Assembly: GCF_005887615.1 (NCBI RefSeq) | Contig: NZ_VANS01000003.1 | Location: 221,672 to 285,671 of the forward strand | Origin: Sulfitobacter sabulilitoris | GTDB taxonomy: Bacteria; Pseudomonadota; Alphaproteobacteria; Rhodobacterales; Rhodobacteraceae | Direction of reading: 5' to 3' | Length of the DNA stretch: 64,000 nt | In this document: piece after piece, positions 51,025 through 60,333 of the stretch | Layout: the number at the start of each line of letters is the position of its first letter | Position numbering within the stretch: the first letter of the stretch is position 1 | Translations under genes and position numbers: made by a program | Notes under the pieces: generated by a model | Databases searched by the model: none | What the model was told of the DNA's origin: nothing | Seen by the model: only the letters and a program-made list of their open reading frames with translations

Positions 51025-54006
51025 GTGAGCGGACAACCCAAGAAGATTGCGATCCTCGGAGGTGGCGTCGGTGCGATGACCGCTGCATTCGAATTGACGT
51101 CCACACCGGAACGCCGCGCGGCGTATGACGTGACGGTCTATCAGATGGGGTGGCGGCTGGGCGGCAAGGGCGCAAGCGGGCGCAGGATGGACGACGGCGC
51201 GCGCATCGAGGAACACGGCCTGCATGTCTGGTCGGGATTCTACGACAACGCCATCAAGCAGATGAAGGACTGCCTGGCCGAGTTGAAGGACGCCAACGAG
51301 GAGGCGGTGTATCACAGCTTCGAGGAGGCGTTCATCGCGCACAACAACATCGTGCTGGGCGAGGACGAGCAGGGCGGCTGGTCGTTCTGGCCGCTGGACG
51401 TGGAAACGAACCCCGCCACGCCCGGCAGCGACGGCGTGGCGCTGAGCGCGTGGGACTATTTCCTGGAATTGTCCAGGTATATCCGGGATCTCCTGGCCAA
51501 GGGCCCCGGCACCCTGTCGCAGTCGCGTCATCCCACGGCGGTCCTGCCCAAGCATGTGGCCACCCATGTGGCGGCCCAGACCAACGTCGATCCCGAGCAT
51601 CCCGCCGCCAAGGTGCCCGAGCTTCTGCACCATCTGGCCCATCAGTTGCCGCGCCAGCCGCACAAGCATTCCGGCAAGGATCTGGAGGCCCTGCGCACGA
51701 TGACCCGCGCGCTGCACACCGACGTGAAAACCGCGCGCGCCAAGGCCGTCGGTGGCGGAGAGGCGCTTTCGGCCGACAAGGAGCGGATGCAGCTGGTGCT
51801 CGACCTCGGGGTGACGGCGATGCGTGGGATGATCACCGACGAGGTGGCGCTCTACGGGTTTGACGGCATCGACGACCGTGAAATCTCGGAATGGCTGACG
51901 ATGCACGGCGCGCGGCCCGAAACCGTCAACAGCCCGCTGGTGCGCGCGGTCTACGACTATGCCTTTGGCTTTCGCAACGGCATCACGGATCCGGCGCATC
52001 GTGGCATCGGCGCGGGCACTTTCCTGCACGGATCGCTGCGGCTGTTTTTCACCTACAAGGGCTCGATCTTTTTCAAGATGCGCGCCGGCATGGGCGACAC
52101 GATCTTCACGCCCTATTACAAGGCGCTCAGGAACCGGGGCGTGAAGTTCAAGTTCTTCCACAAGGTGCGCGATCTCAAGCTTGACGGCGCCGGCAGGCTG
52201 ATCGACGAGATCGTCGTGGACCAGCAGGCCACGTTGAAGAACGCGGACTACGACCCTTTCGTGCGGGCGGCGAATTACGACTGCTGGCCCAGCGAGCCGC
52301 TTTATGACCAGTTGGAGGAAGGCGACGCGCTCAAGTCGCAGAAGGTGCGGCTTGAAAGCTCGTGGAGCGATTGGGCCCCGGTGGCGACCCATACCCTCAA
52401 GCGCGGCACCGATTTCGACGAGGTCGTCTTGGGGATCAGCCTCGGGGCGCTGCCGCATGTGGCGGGTGATCTGATCGCGGCCGATCCGGCATGGCGCAAG
52501 ATGGTCGAGCGGGTGGAAACCGTCGCGACGCAAGCCATGCAGCTATGGCTCAAACCCACCTCGGAAGAACTTGGCTGGGATCATGGCGACCGGATCCTGA
52601 CGGCCTATGCCGACGCGATGAATACCTGGGCCGACATGACCCACTTGGACGCGGCCGAGGAATGGCCGGCCACCGACAAGCCCGGCAGCATCGCGTATTT
52701 CTGCGGCCCCCTGCCGGATGTCGATCCCCTGCCGCCCTTCACCGACACCGGGTTCCCCGCCCGCGCCGATGCGGATGTGCGCGAGAATGCCCTCAAGTGG
52801 ATGAACGACCACGGGCCCGAACTTTGGCCCAATGTCTTCAAGCAGGACGGCTCGGGCTTTGATGAAAGCAAGTTGATCAGCCTGCAGACCCCCGCATCGG
52901 GCAAGATGTGGGACACGCAGTATTTCCGCGCCAATTTCGAACCGACCGAGCGCTATGTCCTGTCGGTTCCGGGATCGACCGATGCGCGCCTGCGTGCGGA
53001 CCGCTCCGGCTTTGACAACCTGTGGCTTGCGGGCGACTGGACCTATACCGGCATCAATGCGGGCTGCGTCGAAGCGGCCGCCATGTCGGGTCTGCGCGCG
53101 GCAGCCGGGTTGACCCGGTCGCCGGTCGACATCATCGGCGAAGTGGCCAACCCGGTGCCGGGCCATGGTCATCATGGCAGCGCTCCGGACGTTCCGATGG
53201 CGCCGGTGCTGAAAACCATCCGTCCCCAGAATTCGGCCTGGCCGTGGAGTTCGGTCTACGGCATGGCGCAAACCACCGGGGCCACCGTCATGGTGCCCTT
53301 CGCGCGCCAGACCGTCGCCGCGATGCTGCCCAAGGGGCTGCAACTCGCGCCGCAAACGCTGACCGGGCCGCAGGAACACCCGGTGATCCTGCTGTTCGCG
53401 CGCCAGCGCGATGTGCGGCCCAATCAACTGCCTTTCGGGATGAATTACAGCGAATTCATCTGTGCGGTGCCCTGGGTCCAACACACTGATCCCGCGTTGC
53501 AGGATCTGCCGCCGCTGATCGTGCCGACCAGGCTCTACCTCGACAGCTTGCCGCCCATCCTGCTGGGCATCTATGGCTATGGGTTTCCCAAGGTGCGCGC
53601 CGCGATGACGGTGGATATGGACACCTACGTCATCCGCGACCCGAAAACCGACGAAGAGATCATCTCGTGTTCGTTCGACCGCACGGGGCCGCAGGACGCC
53701 GCCTATAAATTCGAGATGTTCAATCAGGCGCGGCCGGGTTATGAAATGGCAATGGTGACGCGAAACCGCGTCGGTCAGTGGCAGTATTCGGTTTACGATT
53801 TTTCGCTGGGTCAATCGCTGCTTGAGCCATTGGACATGCAAATCCGCATCTCGTCGGATCACCTGGGACTGCCGCGCGGCACCATCAAGCCGCCCAGCAT
53901 TGCCGCCTCGCCCTTCGGGGCCGTGTTCCTGACCAGCGATGCGACGATCAATAACCCGTTGCAGTCTTATCACCTGCGCCAGGTTCTCAGAGAAAAGGCC
54001 ACCTAG
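51025..54006 (+). CDS. FAD-dependent oxidoreductase (desaturase/amine-oxidase-like) fused to an acetoacetate-decarboxylase-like domain
   Basis: A 993-residue two-part enzyme. Residues about 6-700 are an NAD(P)/FAD-binding oxidoreductase of the phytoene-desaturase/squalene-oxidoreductase type: IAILGGGVGAMTAAFEL, GWRLGGKGASGRR, EEHGLHVWSGFYDNA and the C-terminal FAD motif LAGDWTYTGINAGCVEAAAMSG. Residues about 745-993 resemble acetoacetate decarboxylase, with LYLDSLPPILLG then YGYGFPKVRA, in which K856 could be the Schiff-base lysine. The GTG at 51025 follows GGGAG at good spacing and starts just before the Rossmann strand; TTG and ATG codons upstream are less likely. The next gene, a cyclase, begins immediately after its stop. 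Substrate unknown. Confidence 0.85.
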   Translation: MSGQPKKIAILGGGVGAMTAAFELTSTPERRAAYDVTVYQMGWRLGGKGASGRRMDDGARIEEHGLHVWSGFYDNAIKQMKDCLAELKDANEEAVYHSFEEAFIAHNNIVLGEDEQGGWSFWPLDVETNPATPGSDGVALSAWDYFLELSRYIRDLLAKGPGTLSQSRHPTAVLPKHVATHVAAQTNVDPEHPAAKVPELLHHLAHQLPRQPHKHSGKDLEALRTMTRALHTDVKTARAKAVGGGEALSADKERMQLVLDLGVTAMRGMITDEVALYGFDGIDDREISEWLTMHGARPETVNSPLVRAVYDYAFGFRNGITDPAHRGIGAGTFLHGSLRLFFTYKGSIFFKMRAGMGDTIFTPYYKALRNRGVKFKFFHKVRDLKLDGAGRLIDEIVVDQQATLKNADYDPFVRAANYDCWPSEPLYDQLEEGDALKSQKVRLESSWSDWAPVATHTLKRGTDFDEVVLGISLGALPHVAGDLIAADPAWRKMVERVETVATQAMQLWLKPTSEELGWDHGDRILTAYADAMNTWADMTHLDAAEEWPATDKPGSIAYFCGPLPDVDPLPPFTDTGFPARADADVRENALKWMNDHGPELWPNVFKQDGSGFDESKLISLQTPASGKMWDTQYFRANFEPTERYVLSVPGSTDARLRADRSGFDNLWLAGDWTYTGINAGCVEAAAMSGLRAAAGLTRSPVDIIGEVANPVPGHGHHGSAPDVPMAPVLKTIRPQNSAWPWSSVYGMAQTTGATVMVPFARQTVAAMLPKGLQLAPQTLTGPQEHPVILLFARQRDVRPNQLPFGMNYSEFICAVPWVQHTDPALQDLPPLIVPTRLYLDSLPPILLGIYGYGFPKVRAAMTVDMDTYVIRDPKTDEEIISCSFDRTGPQDAAYKFEMFNQARPGYEMAMVTRNRVGQWQYSVYDFSLGQSLLEPLDMQIRISSDHLGLPRGTIKPPSIAASPFGAVFLTSDATINNPLQSYHLRQVLREKAT

Positions 54007-57000
54007 ATGACGATCGACTGTTCGGGATGTGGCGAAACGCTGCCAGACACGGCGCGGTTCTGCAGCAGTTGCGGTGCCCGGGTCGTCGAACGCAGCGCCG
54101 TGCATTCGCGGTTCATGTCGGTCCTGTTTTGCGATCTGGTCGCCTCGACCAACCTGACGTCCACGCTGGGTGACGAGGTCATGTTCGACATCGTCACCCG
54201 CTACCAGACCATATGCAACGACGTGACCGCGGAATTCGGCGGTTACGTGGCCAAGTACATGGGCGACGGGATGCTGGCCTATTTCGGCTACCCGGAGGCG
54301 ATGAAGAACAGCGCCGCCGCCGCGGTACGCGCCGGTCAGGAAATCATCGCGCGGACCCAGGCCCTGACACTTCCTGGCGGGCGCGAACTGTCGGCCAATG
54401 CAGGTGTGGCCACCGGTTGGATGGTGGTCGGAGAGGCCAACGCGGGGTCGCCCGCGGCCGAAACGATGGCCATCGGCGGCACCGTGAACCTTGCCGCGCG
54501 GCTTCAGGCCGAGGCAGGAACGGGCGAGGTCATCGTCTCTGCCGAGACCGGCCAGCGGCTTGATCCGTCCCGTTTCGAATTGTTCCCGCTGGGGGCCCGC
54601 AGCGTGCGCGGCTTTGATGCCCCGATCGAGATCTGGCGCGCCGCGGAAGCGGACGAGGATGCGCCCAATGCCGTCTTTGTCGGGCGCACGATGATGCGCG
54701 CGCAACTGGACGCAGCCTGGCGGCACACCCTTGAGCATGGCGTGACAGTCGTCGAGATCGTCGCCCCCGGCGGCTTTGGCAAAACCGCGCTGGCCCAAAG
54801 CTTTCTCGAGGCGACAGGCAGCGAAAACAACGTCTTTGTCCTGCGGTGCGAACAACACCGCCGCGACCAGAGCTATGCCAGCTTTCGCCCCTTCGTGATG
54901 ACGCTGGCCGGGCTGAACCGGGCCGCGCCCAAGGATGCGCAAAAGCAGCGGCTGACCGACTGGGCGCGTCCCGAGGCGGCGGCGGGCCTGTCATTGCTGT
55001 GCGATCTCGACCCGAGCCCGATGCCGCCGCTGGTGCGCAACGAGACGATCAAACAAGCCCTGCGCGGGATGCTGGACAAGGTCCTGCCCGAGGGCCCGTC
55101 GATTCTGCTGGTCGAGGATGCGCATTGGCTGGACGCGGAAAGCGCGCAGCTTCTGGCGGAACTGCCCGACCGTTCGAGCCACCGAAATCTGATGCTGCTT
55201 TCGACCCGCCGGCCCGAAGGGGCGCGCATCGACTACCCCGACACGACCCGCATCGAACTGGGCCCGATCACGGACGCGGACGCGATGGGCATCGTCGCGA
55301 CCATCGACAGCGCCAACACGATCAGCGACGAGCTGCGCGCCACCATCGTCGAGCGGGCGGGCGGTGTGCCGCTCTATCTCGAACACATCACGCGCGCGGT
55401 CGTGGAGCGCCCCGACAGCGCCCCTGCCGACGCGATCCCGCTGACCATGATCGAAGCCCTGATCGAACGTTTCGATCATCTGGGCGATGCCAGCGATCTG
55501 GTGGAATCCGCCGCCGTCCTGGGGGCCGAGGTCCGCCTCGACGTTCTGGCCTCGATGCTGGGGCTGACGGCGGAGCGGGTCTCCGAACAGGTGGCCAAGC
55601 TGATTTCACGCGGTCTTTTCTCGCCCGGCGGCGATGGGACCGTTGTCTTCGATCACGCGCTCATTCGCGATGCGGTGATCGAGACATTGCTGAAATCGCA
55701 GGTCACAAAGCTGCATCAGCGCGCCCTGACGGCCTATCGAAACGCCGCGCCGGAGCGGCTCGCCTCCGATCCGGTGACCGAGGCCACGCACCTGATGGGG
55801 GCGGGCCAGCCGGCCGAGGCGATCCCGAAGCTCGTGACCGCCGCGCAATCGGCGTTGATGCGCGGCGAGATCGCCGAGGCCGTGCGCCTGCTGAAATGGG
55901 CCGAAACCGGGCTGGACACGCTGGCGGCGGGGTCGGACCTGCGCAACGAGCTGGAGATCATGGTGAAGTTTTCACTGGGCCTGGCACTGGTGCAGCACCG
56001 CGGATTTTCGGACGCCGCCGTGGCAGAGGCCTACGAGCGCGCGCTCGATCTGTGTCTGGCCACCGACAAGACCGGCGAGGCGGAATTCCAGATCGCCTGG
56101 GGCATCTGGGCGCATTACGTCGTGACCGGCGATGTCGACCGGGCCGAAAGCCTTGTGCACCGCATGGACGAATTGGCGCGGGCGGAACCGGCGCTCGAGG
56201 TGCTGGCCGCCTCGGCGCGGTCGATGTACCAATGGAACCGTGGCCGCCTGGCCGATCAGCTCAAGACGGCCGAGCAGGTCAGGGCGCTTTATCAACCCGA
56301 TCTGCACCGCATGCATGCGGTCACCTATTCGATGGACAGCCTCGAGATGTCGCTCCTGTTCCTGACCCACGGGCGCTTCATCGCCGGCGATCTGCCCGGC
56401 TGGCAGGCGACCTACACGGCCGCGATGGAGCATGAGGCCTTTCTCGATCTGCCGGTTCTTGCGCCCTACGTGCAGATCTATTCGACAGCGCCGAATACCT
56501 ACGCGTTGGCCGATCACGACTATCGCCCCAAGTTGCAGCGCGCCGTGGAACTGGCCGCCGAGATGGGGCAGCCCTTCTGGATCGTCGCGGGCGGCATCTG
56601 GATGGCGCATGAACGGTTCCGTACCGCGGGCGCGGAGGCCGCGATCGACGATCTGGAGGCCGCCGCGGCCCAGATGCACGGCATCGGTCTTGAACTTGGC
56701 CGGGCCTATCACGAGGTGGTTCTGGCGCAGGCCCGCGCCGAGGTGGGGCGCCACGACGACGCAGCCGACGCGCTGGCGCTGGCGCGGGCCACGATCGACG
56801 CGGGCCGCGACCGGATCTATGCGCCCGAGGTGATGCGCATCGGTGCGGAAATCAGGCTACTGCGCGACCCGGACGCCACGGAGGCGGTCGCGGCGGAGCT
56901 TGCACAGGCCGCAAGCATGGCCGCTGAAATCGGCGCGGGGGCGTGGTCCGCGCTGATCGCGGCCTCGCAGGCGCGGCTGCGTGCCCGTACGGATGGCCGC

Positions 57001-57111
57001 CCGGCGGCCGAGGCGTGGCTGACCCGCAGGCTGGATCAGCTGACCCCCTCGGGGTCGACCGATCACCCGGCCTTTGTCAGCGCGCGGCAAGCTTTTGACA
57101 GGCCGATCTAA
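54007..57111 (+). CDS. Zinc-ribbon class III nucleotide cyclase with STAND ATPase and TPR-like repeats (cyclase 2)
   Basis: A 1034-residue signalling enzyme. Residues 5-22 form a zinc ribbon (C5, C8, C19, C22). The cyclase domain (about 36-200) has metal aspartates D43 (FCDLVAST) and D87 (KYMGDG), the purine-contact K83 and the Asn/Arg pair in VNLAARLQ. All core catalytic residues are thus present; the second purine-selecting position is Met instead of Asp, so ATP or GTP use is open. A STAND-type ATPase follows (Walker A APGGFGKTA near residue 255, Walker B ILLVEDAHWLD), then helical repeats to the end. The ATG touches the TAG of the flavoprotein gene. Cytosolic. It lies directly before a protein with a cyclic-nucleotide-binding domain. 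Confidence 0.93.
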   Translation: MTIDCSGCGETLPDTARFCSSCGARVVERSAVHSRFMSVLFCDLVASTNLTSTLGDEVMFDIVTRYQTICNDVTAEFGGYVAKYMGDGMLAYFGYPEAMKNSAAAAVRAGQEIIARTQALTLPGGRELSANAGVATGWMVVGEANAGSPAAETMAIGGTVNLAARLQAEAGTGEVIVSAETGQRLDPSRFELFPLGARSVRGFDAPIEIWRAAEADEDAPNAVFVGRTMMRAQLDAAWRHTLEHGVTVVEIVAPGGFGKTALAQSFLEATGSENNVFVLRCEQHRRDQSYASFRPFVMTLAGLNRAAPKDAQKQRLTDWARPEAAAGLSLLCDLDPSPMPPLVRNETIKQALRGMLDKVLPEGPSILLVEDAHWLDAESAQLLAELPDRSSHRNLMLLSTRRPEGARIDYPDTTRIELGPITDADAMGIVATIDSANTISDELRATIVERAGGVPLYLEHITRAVVERPDSAPADAIPLTMIEALIERFDHLGDASDLVESAAVLGAEVRLDVLASMLGLTAERVSEQVAKLISRGLFSPGGDGTVVFDHALIRDAVIETLLKSQVTKLHQRALTAYRNAAPERLASDPVTEATHLMGAGQPAEAIPKLVTAAQSALMRGEIAEAVRLLKWAETGLDTLAAGSDLRNELEIMVKFSLGLALVQHRGFSDAAVAEAYERALDLCLATDKTGEAEFQIAWGIWAHYVVTGDVDRAESLVHRMDELARAEPALEVLAASARSMYQWNRGRLADQLKTAEQVRALYQPDLHRMHAVTYSMDSLEMSLLFLTHGRFIAGDLPGWQATYTAAMEHEAFLDLPVLAPYVQIYSTAPNTYALADHDYRPKLQRAVELAAEMGQPFWIVAGGIWMAHERFRTAGAEAAIDDLEAAAAQMHGIGLELGRAYHEVVLAQARAEVGRHDDAADALALARATIDAGRDRIYAPEVMRIGAEIRLLRDPDATEAVAAELAQAASMAAEIGAGAWSALIAASQARLRARTDGRPAAEAWLTRRLDQLTPSGSTDHPAFVSARQAFDRPI

Positions 57112-57183
57112 CGCCGCCGCCCGCAGGGCGGCCCGCAACACGGCACCGGGCCTGGTCCGGTGCCAGGGACGAAAGGGGAAAGG

Positions 57184-60100
57184 ATGGCGATAGAGCAGTC
57201 CTTGTTTGCGTTCATCTGGACCCATTCCAAGAAGGCCCAGCTTGGTCTCTTGGCGGTTACGGCGGCGCTTTTCCCGCTGCTCTACCTGACGCTGGAACTG
57301 CCCAAGCGCATCATCAACGACGCCATCGGCGCCAGCGGGACTCCGACCGAAATCGCGGGGGTGCAATTTGGCCAGGTCACGCTGCTGGCGATCTTGTGTA
57401 CCGCGTTTCTGCTGGCGGTGATCGCGCACGGCCTTTTGAAGATGCGGATCAACACGATGAAGGGCGTCGTGGCCGAACGGTTGCTGCGTCGGTTCCGCTA
57501 TGCGCTGATCGGTCGGATCATCCGGTTCCCGCGGCCCTACTTTCAGCGCACGTCGCAGGGCGAGCTTGTGTCGATGGTCACCTCCGAAGCCGAGCCGCTG
57601 GGCGGTATGATGGGGGACGCGCTGGCGCAGCCGGTGCTGCAGGCCGGTCAGATGCTGACCATCCTGGGGTTCCTGTTCATCCAGAGCCTGTGGTTCGGGC
57701 TGGCGGCGATGGCGCTGATCCCGGTGCAGGCCTGGGCGATCCCGCGCCTGCAACGGCGGATCAACGTGCTCAACAAGGCGCGGGTGCAACAGGTGCGCCG
57801 GCTTGCCTCGCAGATCGGAGAGACGGCGGCAGGCGCGGACACCCTGCGCCGCAACGGGGGCTGGCGCAACCGCATGGCGATCATCTCGGCCCGCCTGGGG
57901 CGTCTTTTCGAGATCCGGCTGGCGATCTATCGCAAGAAATTCTTCATGAAGTTCCTCAACAACTTCCTAACACAGATCACGCCCTTCATGTTCTTTTCCA
58001 TCGGCGGCTACCTGGTGATCCGGGGGAATGTGTCGCTTGGCGCGCTGGTCGCGGCGCTGGCCGCTTACAAGGATCTCAGCTCGCCGTGGAAAGAGCTTTT
58101 GACCTATTACACCCAGGCACAGGAAATGTCGCAGCGCTGGTCGATCATCACCGAACGCTTTGCGCCGCGCGGAATGATCGACGAAACCCTGTTCGATGAC
58201 CCGGACACCGCCGCCGACGCGGCCACCGACGAGGCCCTGACCGGGGACATCGTTCTTGAAAACGTCTCGGTGCATGACGCCAACGGCGCGGCGGTGCTCA
58301 AGGATCTGTCGCTGCGACTGCCGGGGGGGCGCAGCATCGGCATCGCGGCACCCAGTGCCGAAGACCGCCGCGCCCTCGCCGAGCTTGTCACCCGCGAGAT
58401 CACGCCGACCGAAGGCACGCTCAAGCTGGGCGAGCGTCCGATGAATTCGATCCGCCAAAGCGTGATCGCCGCGCGTATCGGCTATGTCGATTCGCGGCCT
58501 TTCGTGTTCCAGGGCAGCTTTGGCGACAACGTGCTGATGCCCCTGAAATCAAAGCCCGCGACCCCGGCGCCCGCCCCCTTTGCACGCGAAGCGGCCCTGT
58601 CCGGCAACAGCATCGACCCGGTGGCGGCAAGCTGGCTTGACCCGGCGCGCGGCGATCTGGCCACGCAGGAGGCGGTCCGGGCGCGCTGGCTTGCGCTGAT
58701 CGAGGAGATCGGCTCGGCCGAGGCGCTTTTCAACCGCGGGCTGGACCTGAGCTTCAATGCCGAAAGGCATCCCGACCTGGCCGCGCGGCTGGTGGCGCTG
58801 CGCCCCAAGCTGCTGTCCCTGCTGCGCGAGGAAGGTCTGACCGACCAGATGATGCGCTTCGACGTCACGCAATACGCGCCCGCCCTGCCGGTCATGGACA
58901 ACCTGCTGTTTGCCGTACCGCGGTCGAAATCGACGCTGGCCGCCCTGACCGGACAAGAGGGGTTTCAGGATCTTTTGCGCCAACTGGGGCTGCATGACAC
59001 CATGCTGAGCCTGTCGCGCGACGTGATGAACATGCTGCGCCAGACTTTCGGGATGGACGGCACCGACCACCCGCTGTTTCGCAAGCTGGGGCTTGAACCC
59101 GCGCTCTATGAAATGCTGGTGGAGCTGTCCCAGCGCCCCGTGGCGAACGGGTCGTCACGCCGGCGCACGCCCGACCTGGGGCTGCTCATGTCGGTGCCCT
59201 TCCGCATTTCGGCGCAACAGATCGGGCCCGCCTTCTCGGACGAGATCAAGCAGCGCATCCTGACCCTGCGCGCCGCGCATGCCGAGGATTTGCAAGCGCG
59301 GCTGATCGACGAATACGTGCCGCTGGACCCGGACGAGTTCGCGCCGGGGCTCACGGTTCTGGAAAACGCGATGTTCGGCAAGGCCGCCGACACCGTGGGC
59401 ACCCGCGCCGACCGGATGCGCGGCCTGATCGCCCAGACCCTGCGCGAGTCCGGGCTGGCGCCCGCGGTGACGGCATTGATCTACGATCTGCCGACGGAAT
59501 TGGGCGGTGCGAACCTGCCCAGTGTCTTTGCCGAGGCGCTGTCGCTGAGCCGGGCGGCGATCAAGGCCCCCGATATCCTCGTGCTTGATACTGCGCTGGC
59601 CACCCATGATGCAGATGTGCGGCGCAGCGCGCACAGCCGGTTGCGCCGCCTGTTGCCCGACGCCACCATTCTGGTGCTGGAGCCGCAGATCGACGACATC
59701 GACGCCTTCGATGCCTATGTCGAGATCGAGCAGGGCCGCGTCGTCGACAGCGATATCGTCCAGTCCGACGATCACGACAACGCCGCCAGCGCCGATCTGG
59801 CGCGCAAGCTTCAGGCGCTGGAAAAGACGCAGCTGTTCTCGGGGCTGGACCGCAAGCAGTTGCGCCTCTTGGCGTTTGGCGCGCGGTGGTACACCGCCAA
59901 GGCGGGCGATGTGATCTTTCACAAGGGCGACGATGCCGCCGATGGCGCCTATCTGCTGCTGGAGGGCGCGGCGGCGCTCTATCGTCCGGGGCCGCGCGGC
60001 GCACAGGTCGAGGTCGCCAAGGTCGCTCCCGGTACGGTGGTGGGCGAACTGGGTCTGATCACGGACGAGCCGCGCCGCCTGGCGTTCCGTGCCAACAGCG

Positions 60101-60315
60101 ATCTGACGATCCTGCGCATCGGCGCGTCGGAATTCCTGGCGGTGGTCGAAAACGATGCGGCCACGGCGCTCAAGCTGCTGAGGGTGGCGGCCGGGTATCT
60201 GTCGGATCGCTCGGCGCGCCGCCAGGAGCGGACCGATACAGCCCCTGCGCCACAAACCCCGCCGCCGCCCGGCCATGCGACCGACCGTGCGCCGGCGTCG
60301 CACGACAGCGAGTGA
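57184..60315 (+). CDS. Pseudo-ABC transporter with degenerate ATPase, large insertion and C-terminal cyclic-nucleotide-binding domain
   Basis: A 1043-residue membrane protein. Residues about 15-330 are an ABC exporter type-1 membrane domain (six TMs; RIINDAIGASG, FRYALIGRIIRFPRPYFQRTSQGELVSMV). From about 355 comes an NBD-like part whose Walker A reads GIAAPSAEDRRAL with no GK(S/T). The Q-loop lacks Gln (VDSRPFVFQGSFGDN), the signature is TELGGANLP, and Walker B is DILVLDT. About 385 residues separate Walker A and signature (usually about 100). Residues about 879-1010 are a CNB domain (KAGDVIFHKGDDAADGAYLL; PBC-like GELGLITDEPRRLAF). AAAGGGGAAAGG precedes the ATG. I infer a cyclic-nucleotide-gated or sensing membrane protein rather than an ATP-driven pump. 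Confidence 0.88.
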   Translation: MAIEQSLFAFIWTHSKKAQLGLLAVTAALFPLLYLTLELPKRIINDAIGASGTPTEIAGVQFGQVTLLAILCTAFLLAVIAHGLLKMRINTMKGVVAERLLRRFRYALIGRIIRFPRPYFQRTSQGELVSMVTSEAEPLGGMMGDALAQPVLQAGQMLTILGFLFIQSLWFGLAAMALIPVQAWAIPRLQRRINVLNKARVQQVRRLASQIGETAAGADTLRRNGGWRNRMAIISARLGRLFEIRLAIYRKKFFMKFLNNFLTQITPFMFFSIGGYLVIRGNVSLGALVAALAAYKDLSSPWKELLTYYTQAQEMSQRWSIITERFAPRGMIDETLFDDPDTAADAATDEALTGDIVLENVSVHDANGAAVLKDLSLRLPGGRSIGIAAPSAEDRRALAELVTREITPTEGTLKLGERPMNSIRQSVIAARIGYVDSRPFVFQGSFGDNVLMPLKSKPATPAPAPFAREAALSGNSIDPVAASWLDPARGDLATQEAVRARWLALIEEIGSAEALFNRGLDLSFNAERHPDLAARLVALRPKLLSLLREEGLTDQMMRFDVTQYAPALPVMDNLLFAVPRSKSTLAALTGQEGFQDLLRQLGLHDTMLSLSRDVMNMLRQTFGMDGTDHPLFRKLGLEPALYEMLVELSQRPVANGSSRRRTPDLGLLMSVPFRISAQQIGPAFSDEIKQRILTLRAAHAEDLQARLIDEYVPLDPDEFAPGLTVLENAMFGKAADTVGTRADRMRGLIAQTLRESGLAPAVTALIYDLPTELGGANLPSVFAEALSLSRAAIKAPDILVLDTALATHDADVRRSAHSRLRRLLPDATILVLEPQIDDIDAFDAYVEIEQGRVVDSDIVQSDDHDNAASADLARKLQALEKTQLFSGLDRKQLRLLAFGARWYTAKAGDVIFHKGDDAADGAYLLLEGAAALYRPGPRGAQVEVAKVAPGTVVGELGLITDEPRRLAFRANSDLTILRIGASEFLAVVENDAATALKLLRVAAGYLSDRSARRQERTDTAPAPQTPPPPGHATDRAPASHDSE

Positions 60316-60333
60316 CGCCGCCGTCGCGGTCGA

